Source: Candidatus Merdimorpha stercoravium (GTDB lineage Bacteria; Bacteroidota; Bacteroidia; Flavobacteriales; UBA1820). Taken from it: a DNA stretch of 10,965 bases. Numbering within the stretch: the stretch's first letter is position 1; each line of letters begins with the position of its first letter. Under the pieces are notes generated by a model. The model saw only the letters and a list, made by a program, of their open reading frames with translations. It did no database searches and was not told the DNA's origin. The translations under genes were made by a program, and so were the position numbers. The DNA lies in assembly GCA_018715295.1 (NCBI GenBank), contig DVLY01000173.1, positions 1 through 10,965 of the forward strand. The letters run 5' to 3'. Shown one piece after another: positions 7,454 to 10,965 of this stretch.

Positions 7454-8194
7454 ATGAAGAAAACATGGATTTTTCCCGCAGCGGCAGCTCTGTTGCTGGT
7501 GGGATGTGCGCAAAATGAACCGAAGGATGCCATGGAGGTGCTCGGGCAGTACGAAACGGCTACCGGCCTGGGCGGGCTAACGAAAGATACCCCCTTGATG
7601 CTGAAACTTCGGATGGACATGTCGGACAGCACCAAGATGAATTGCACCCTTATCGTCAATCCGCCTCAGGAGCGTCTGCGGCTCGAGATGACGGTAAACG
7701 GGCAGACGGCTGTCTTTGCCGTCGACGGTCAGCAGGGCTGGATGCTGCCGCCGGACGGATCGGGCGTGCAAACCCTGCCGAAGGAACAGATCGAGGCTTT
7801 TTCCCAGCAGTTCAACGCCCTCTCGGGTATCAAATGGGATACGGCCGACTACCGTCTGACGCTGCTTCCTTCGGAAAAGAAAAACGGAAAGAAGTACAAC
7901 GTAGTGGAAGCCGCCCCCAAGCAAGATTCGCTTGGACAGGTACACCAGAAGGTCTTCTTCAACCGGGAGACGGGTTTGGCGGACTTTACGGAATACAAAC
8001 TGAACATGTACGGTCAGGAAACCTCCGGAGAAGTGGTCTTCGGGGCATATGAAGAGGGACAAGGCGTAAAGTATCCTTCGAGCCTTACTTCCTCGGCCGA
8101 TGGCAAGGAGGTTTATTCGGCGCTCATCGATACCTTGATCATCAATTACGCAGCGCCCGATTCGCTGTTCGTTCAGCCCTCGGCGGAAAAATAA
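7454..8194 (+). CDS. LolA-like lipoprotein, first of a tandem paralog pair
   Basis: This 246-residue exported lipoprotein has MKK, a hydrophobic segment and the lipobox LVGC, with lipidated C18 followed by Ala-Gln. The mature part is mostly alternating beta-strand-like sequence, reminiscent of the LolA/LolB and outer-membrane lipoprotein-sorting fold. The resemblance is by look only and no family signature is certain. Shared landmarks with the next gene are EMTVNGQT (78-85), GQQGWM (92-97), GVQTLP (104-109) and KYPS near 206-209. It starts 24 bases after the OPT transporter stop and ends 24 bases before its paralog, so all three probably form an operon. Possible roles include binding a lipid or hydrophobic ligand, or assisting the transporter from the envelope. 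Neither is shown by the sequence. Confidence 0.82.
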   Translation: MKKTWIFPAAAALLLVGCAQNEPKDAMEVLGQYETATGLGGLTKDTPLMLKLRMDMSDSTKMNCTLIVNPPQERLRLEMTVNGQTAVFAVDGQQGWMLPPDGSGVQTLPKEQIEAFSQQFNALSGIKWDTADYRLTLLPSEKKNGKKYNVVEAAPKQDSLGQVHQKVFFNRETGLADFTEYKLNMYGQETSGEVVFGAYEEGQGVKYPSSLTSSADGKEVYSALIDTLIINYAAPDSLFVQPSAEK

Positions 8195-8218
8195 TCCTTT
8201 GAAAGACCAATAGATACG

Positions 8219-8935
8219 ATGAAAAAGATACTTTGTTTGGCAGCAGCCCTCTGGTTTTGCGGGGCAACGGTCCAAGCCCAGGACGCCCAGTTGGTGATGG
8301 ACCGTTACGAGGAGCGTTCGGGTTTCAACCGGGTGGATCCGGAAAAGACGGCGGTGATGAGCCGCATAAACGTCGAAGCGATGGGGATGCAGATCCCCTG
8401 CACGATCATAAAGGCTCCCCAAGGGCGCGTGCGGATAGAAATGACGGCCAATGGACAAACGATCCTGATGATCGTCAACGGTCAGCAAGGTTGGATGTCC
8501 GTTCCCGGAATGGGGGTTCAGACGATCCCCCAGGAGCAGTTGCCCCAGATGGTCGATCAATACGACGTGATATCCGGATTGAGATGGGATAGCGAGAATT
8601 ACGACCTCGAACTTCTCGACCCCGTCCAGCAAGGGGGCATCGAGTATCAGGTGGTACGGGCGGTGTCCAAGATCGAAGGCGATCCGACGGGAGAGATGAC
8701 CGTTTATTTCGACGCACTGACCGGAATGCCGGCTTTCGTAGAAGCGCAAGCCGATGTGAATGGCCAGAAAACGCCGGTGAAAATGACCTTCGAGGGCTAT
8801 AAAACCTCCGGTGGGATGAAATATCCTTCGATGATAAAAACCCTGGTAGGGGGGAATATGGCTTCTTCCGTGTCGATCGACACCATAGGAGTGGATTATC
8901 CGGTAAACGACGCGATGTTCGCCCGTCCGCAGTAA
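8219..8935 (+). CDS. Periplasmic LolA-like protein, second of the pair
   Basis: This 238-residue protein has a type I signal peptide: MKK, a hydrophobic core and probable cleavage after VQA (A20|Q21). There is no proper lipobox, since C14 sits in LWFCG, so it should be soluble in the periplasm. It is clearly paralogous to the preceding protein, with EMTANGQT (74-81), GQQGWM (88-93), GVQTIP (99-104), SGLRWD (119-124) and KYPS near 201-204 in the same order and spacing. The fold is again probably a beta-rich LolA-like clamp, an inference. The likely history is a tandem duplication in which one copy kept or gained a lipid anchor. Transcription is probably from upstream with the OPT gene and ends at the strong hairpin that starts 12 bases after the stop. 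Confidence 0.82.
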   Translation: MKKILCLAAALWFCGATVQAQDAQLVMDRYEERSGFNRVDPEKTAVMSRINVEAMGMQIPCTIIKAPQGRVRIEMTANGQTILMIVNGQQGWMSVPGMGVQTIPQEQLPQMVDQYDVISGLRWDSENYDLELLDPVQQGGIEYQVVRAVSKIEGDPTGEMTVYFDALTGMPAFVEAQADVNGQKTPVKMTFEGYKTSGGMKYPSMIKTLVGGNMASSVSIDTIGVDYPVNDAMFARPQ

Positions 8936-8947
8936 AAGGGATTTTTT

Positions 8948-9004
8948 GCAATAAAAAGGCTCGGAGGGGCTGCCTGTGGCAGCCCCTCCGAGCCTTTTTA
9001 TTGC
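8948..9004. terminator. Bidirectional intrinsic terminator, 27-bp perfect stem
   Basis: Positions 8948-8974 and 8978-9004 are exact reverse complements around a TGT loop, giving a 27-bp uninterrupted stem. The GC-rich middle is flanked by A and T tracts (AAAAA on the left arm, TTTTT on the right), so it reads as a terminator on either strand. It lies between two converging genes, 12 bases after the stop of the periplasmic paralog and 7 bases after the stop of dapD, and would end both transcripts. Confidence 0.93.
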
Positions 9005-9011
9005 CCGTCAT

Positions 9012-9836
9012 TTACCCGGCTATGTCGTATTGCCGCAGGGCATCGTTGAGCGAAGTCTTCTTGTCGGTGCTTTCTTTCCGCTGCCCGATGATCAGGGCGC
9101 ACGGCACGCTGAACCGTCCGGCCGGGTATTGTTTTTCGAACGACCCCGGGATCACCACGCTGCGAGGCGGCACATACCCGACGTACTGTCGTCCCTCTGG
9201 GGTGGTTACGTCGATGATCCGGGTCGAACCGGTCAGCACCACACCTGCACCCAGGACTGCTTCCCGGCCGATGCGGCAGCCCTCCACCACGATACAACGC
9301 GACCCGATGAACGCATGGTCTTCCACGATCACCGGCGAGGCTTGCAGAGGTTCCAGCACTCCTCCGATGCCCACTCCGCCCGAGAGGTGCACATGGCGTC
9401 CGATCTGGGCGCAGGAGCCCACCGTAGCCCACGTATCGACCATCGTCCCGCTATCGACATAAGCACCGATGTTGACGTACGAAGGCATCAAGATCACGTC
9501 GGGGGCAATGTAAGCTCCGTAGCGGGTGGCTGCGGGCGGCACGGCACGTACTCCCCGGGAGGCGTAGTCCGTCTTCAGGGGTATCTTGTCCCGCCACTCC
9601 AACGGTCCGGCCGCGAGGGTTTCCATCGGGCGAAGGGGGAAATACAGCACCACGGCCTTTTTCACCCAGGTATGGATTTCCCAGTCGCCTTCGGGGGTGG
9701 GGGAGGCTACGCGCAAGCGGCCCTGGTCCAACAGGTCGACCGTTTGGAGAATGGCTTGTTGTACTTCCGGGGTTTCCAGCAGGGAGCGGTCGTCCCAGGC
9801 GCGTTCTATCCATTGTCGGATTTCCTCGTACTCCAT
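9012..9836 (-). CDS. dapD: Tetrahydrodipicolinate N-succinyltransferase DapD
   Basis: DapD transfers succinyl from succinyl-CoA to tetrahydrodipicolinate, a step of the succinylase branch of lysine and meso-diaminopimelate synthesis, in the cytosol. Starting at the ATG at 9836 the protein has 274 residues, the usual length of the family. An N-terminal alpha-helical region (about 1-100) is followed by a left-handed beta-helix of hexapeptide repeats. Conserved stretches include GTMVDTWATVGSCAQIG (130-146) with D134, LSGGVGIGGVLEPLQA (151-166) and VVEG with E185. Acidic residues D134 and E185 fall in the motifs that form the active site in the family. The frame is open back to 10037, but the family length and the -7 box fix 9836 as the start. 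It ends 7 bases from the shared terminator, and the OstA-like gene lies 119 bases upstream on the same strand. Confidence 0.96.
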   Translation of the reverse strand: MEYEEIRQWIERAWDDRSLLETPEVQQAILQTVDLLDQGRLRVASPTPEGDWEIHTWVKKAVVLYFPLRPMETLAAGPLEWRDKIPLKTDYASRGVRAVPPAATRYGAYIAPDVILMPSYVNIGAYVDSGTMVDTWATVGSCAQIGRHVHLSGGVGIGGVLEPLQASPVIVEDHAFIGSRCIVVEGCRIGREAVLGAGVVLTGSTRIIDVTTPEGRQYVGYVPPRSVVIPGSFEKQYPAGRFSVPCALIIGQRKESTDKKTSLNDALRQYDIAG

Positions 9837-9870
9837 GGTATGCAAGGTATGTTTCTTGGTTGGTTCGGGA

Positions 9871-9878
9871 CAAAGATA
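9871..9878 (-). promoter_or_regulatory. Probable -7 box for dapD
   Basis: Read on the minus strand this is TATCTTTG, an exact match to the Bacteroidota -7 consensus TAnnTTTG. It lies about 35 bases before the dapD start, so transcription would begin near 9864 with a short leader. No clear TTG -33 element is seen 19-21 bases further upstream. It suggests that dapD has its own promoter even though the OstA-like gene is upstream on the same strand. Confidence 0.55.
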
Positions 9879-9919
9879 CGAGGAGAACCCCGGTGTTTTT
9901 TTACCTCGGGCGGGAAGAT

Positions 9920-9955
9920 TTGTGAGAAAAAACAGCTTCGGGGAGCACTCACCGT
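9920..9955 (-). terminator. Weak possible terminator after the OstA-like gene
   Basis: On the minus strand, just after the OstA-like stop, CGGTGAG and CTCCCCG could pair around a very small loop with one mismatch, and a TTTTTT run follows about 7 bases later. The stem is short and imperfect, so this is a tentative call. If real, it would end the OstA-like transcript before the dapD promoter. Confidence 0.25.
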
Positions 9956-10965
9956 TTAGGGATTCTTTCCGGAATTCGCATCGGAGGTCGCGGGGGAAGG
10001 CGGCGCATCCTGCGAGGGAGATGTCCCGGTGCTCCAAGAACCGTTGTCTTGCTCGTCGTCCGTGGCGATGCCCGCCGTGGCTGCGGTAACAGGCGGTGCG
10101 GCAAATCCCAAGTCGATCTCTACCGGCCCTTCCCAGATATTTTCAGGGCTCAAGGGGCGTTCGTCGCTGCGGACGACAAAACCGGGGAGGCGTTGGGATT
10201 CCTCGGGGGAGTATTTCCCGGCAGCCATCATCACTCCTTTGGGTTGTTTGTTAAAACGCACTTTCTGCACCCGGGAGTCTTTCAGGATCACCTGCATCGT
10301 CGAGGCGGTACTGCTGTTGAGCCCGATGCTCTTGCCGCGGCTGTCGTAGGAGTAATACAGCGTTTGGGCGTTGCCCACGATGTTGACGATGCGCAAGTCG
10401 TTGTCGATGATCTTTCCCCGCATCGTCTTGCCCCGGATCTGGTTGTAGAGACCGGGGTCGCGGCTGTCCTGGGAGAGGATAAAGGCTTCGCTCACCAGAA
10501 TGATCGAGTCGAGGACGTTTTTCTCCAGGTCGCGCGTAACGTAAATGGAGTCGGCCGTGATCTGGCTTTCCTGCGCAAAGATGGCCGGAGAACCGTACAG
10601 GCTCATCACGCCCGTTTTCTGGTCGTAGAACACCGAATCGGCCACTCCCGAAAGGTCTTTCTTGTAAAAGCGTACGTGGTGGAACGAGCGCATCACCCGC
10701 AGGCTGTCGTCCGACTCCCGGTTCCAGGCGAGGGTGTCGGGCGGCGGGGGCAGGAGCGAATCCTCTGCGGAAGGGGAAAGCGAACCCCAGTTCGAAGGGG
10801 AAGGGACGATCCCGAGTGTGTCGATCGCTGGAGCGACAGTTACGCTGTCCGCCTCGGGAGCCATCTGCTCCGGAGGAAGGGCTTCTACCGCGAGCGTGTC
10901 GGTTACAAGAGCAGCAGCGGTGTTTTCCTTTTCTTTCTCTTTTTGTCTCTGTTCCCAGGCGGCTG
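9956..10965 (-). CDS. OstA-like envelope protein, 3' part, runs off the window
   Basis: This frame stays open to the right edge, so the true start is outside the window and 335 residues of C-terminal sequence are visible. The C-terminal two-thirds resemble the OstA-like (LptA/LptD N-terminal-like) beta-jellyroll repeats of Bacteroidota proteins thought to act in outer-membrane or lipopolysaccharide transport. HHVRFYKKDLSGVADSVFYD begins near visible residue 95, then GSPAIFAQESQITADSIYV, LDSIILVSEAFIL and NIVGNAQTLYYSYD follow, with strand-turn spacing typical of the fold. Before them is a charged stretch (KEKEKE near residues 8-13) and a Pro/Ser-rich linker (about 40-80), unusual inside such proteins. 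The tail ends in a Pro/Ser/Asp-rich segment. The gene precedes dapD on the same strand. The family call is from recall and was not searched. Confidence 0.78.
   Translation of the reverse strand, partial: AAWEQRQKEKEKENTAAALVTDTLAVEALPPEQMAPEADSVTVAPAIDTLGIVPSPSNWGSLSPSAEDSLLPPPPDTLAWNRESDDSLRVMRSFHHVRFYKKDLSGVADSVFYDQKTGVMSLYGSPAIFAQESQITADSIYVTRDLEKNVLDSIILVSEAFILSQDSRDPGLYNQIRGKTMRGKIIDNDLRIVNIVGNAQTLYYSYDSRGKSIGLNSSTASTMQVILKDSRVQKVRFNKQPKGVMMAAGKYSPEESQRLPGFVVRSDERPLSPENIWEGPVEIDLGFAAPPVTAATAGIATDDEQDNGSWSTGTSPSQDAPPSPATSDANSGKNP

Noticed and set aside
5375..7513. Open frame of over 700 codons antisense to the OPT gene
   Set aside because: It mirrors the OPT reading frame, its translation is rich in His, Arg, Gln and Asp repeats without any domain, and the plus-strand OPT call is clear from family motifs. 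Long antisense frames are expected with this codon bias.

Overview
The window looks like the chromosome of a Bacteroidota bacterium, most likely of the order Bacteroidales. The evidence is Bacteroidota-type -7 promoter boxes (TAnnTTTG), short A-rich leaders without strong Shine-Dalgarno sites, lipoproteins with Bacteroidota-type N-termini, an OstA-like envelope protein of the kind seen in this phylum, and fairly high GC in the coding regions. A GC-rich gut lineage such as Alistipes/Rikenellaceae would fit, but that is inference. I see no phage genes, insertion sequence, CRISPR array, tRNA or rRNA.

Layout. Positions 1-391 hold no gene. They are AT-rich, and about 219-325 carries a repeat-bearing intergenic element with two identical 23-bp copies and two hairpins. 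Its right end supplies a perfect -7 box for the first gene. Five of the seven genes then read rightward, after the first two: (1) a cytosolic M14-type zinc carboxypeptidase (392-1537); (2) a large surface or periplasmic lipoprotein with a DUF5722-like, probably TIM-barrel glycosidase domain (1644-3866); (3) serB, phosphoserine phosphatase with two N-terminal ACT domains (4014-5258); (4) an OPT-family peptide/metal-chelate transporter (5405-7429); (5, 6) two adjacent paralogous exported proteins with a LolA-like look (7454-8194 and 8219-8935). All six of these read rightward. A perfect 27-bp stem-loop terminator at 8948-9004 separates them from a leftward pair: dapD (9012-9836) and, upstream of it, the 3' part of an OstA-like envelope protein gene that runs off the right edge (9956-10965).

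How they relate. The OPT gene and the two paralogs are separated by only 24 bases each and probably form one transcript. One paralog is a lipoprotein and the other has an ordinary signal peptide, so the pair would sit on a membrane and free in the periplasm respectively. serB (serine synthesis), dapD (lysine and meso-diaminopimelate synthesis) and the OstA-like protein (outer membrane/LPS) are housekeeping. The M14 peptidase and the DUF5722-like lipoprotein are stand-alone genes without visible partners. No clear new defence or mobile system is present. The most worthwhile leads are the promoter-bearing intergenic repeat, the orphan predicted glycosidase and the tandem envelope paralogs beside the transporter.
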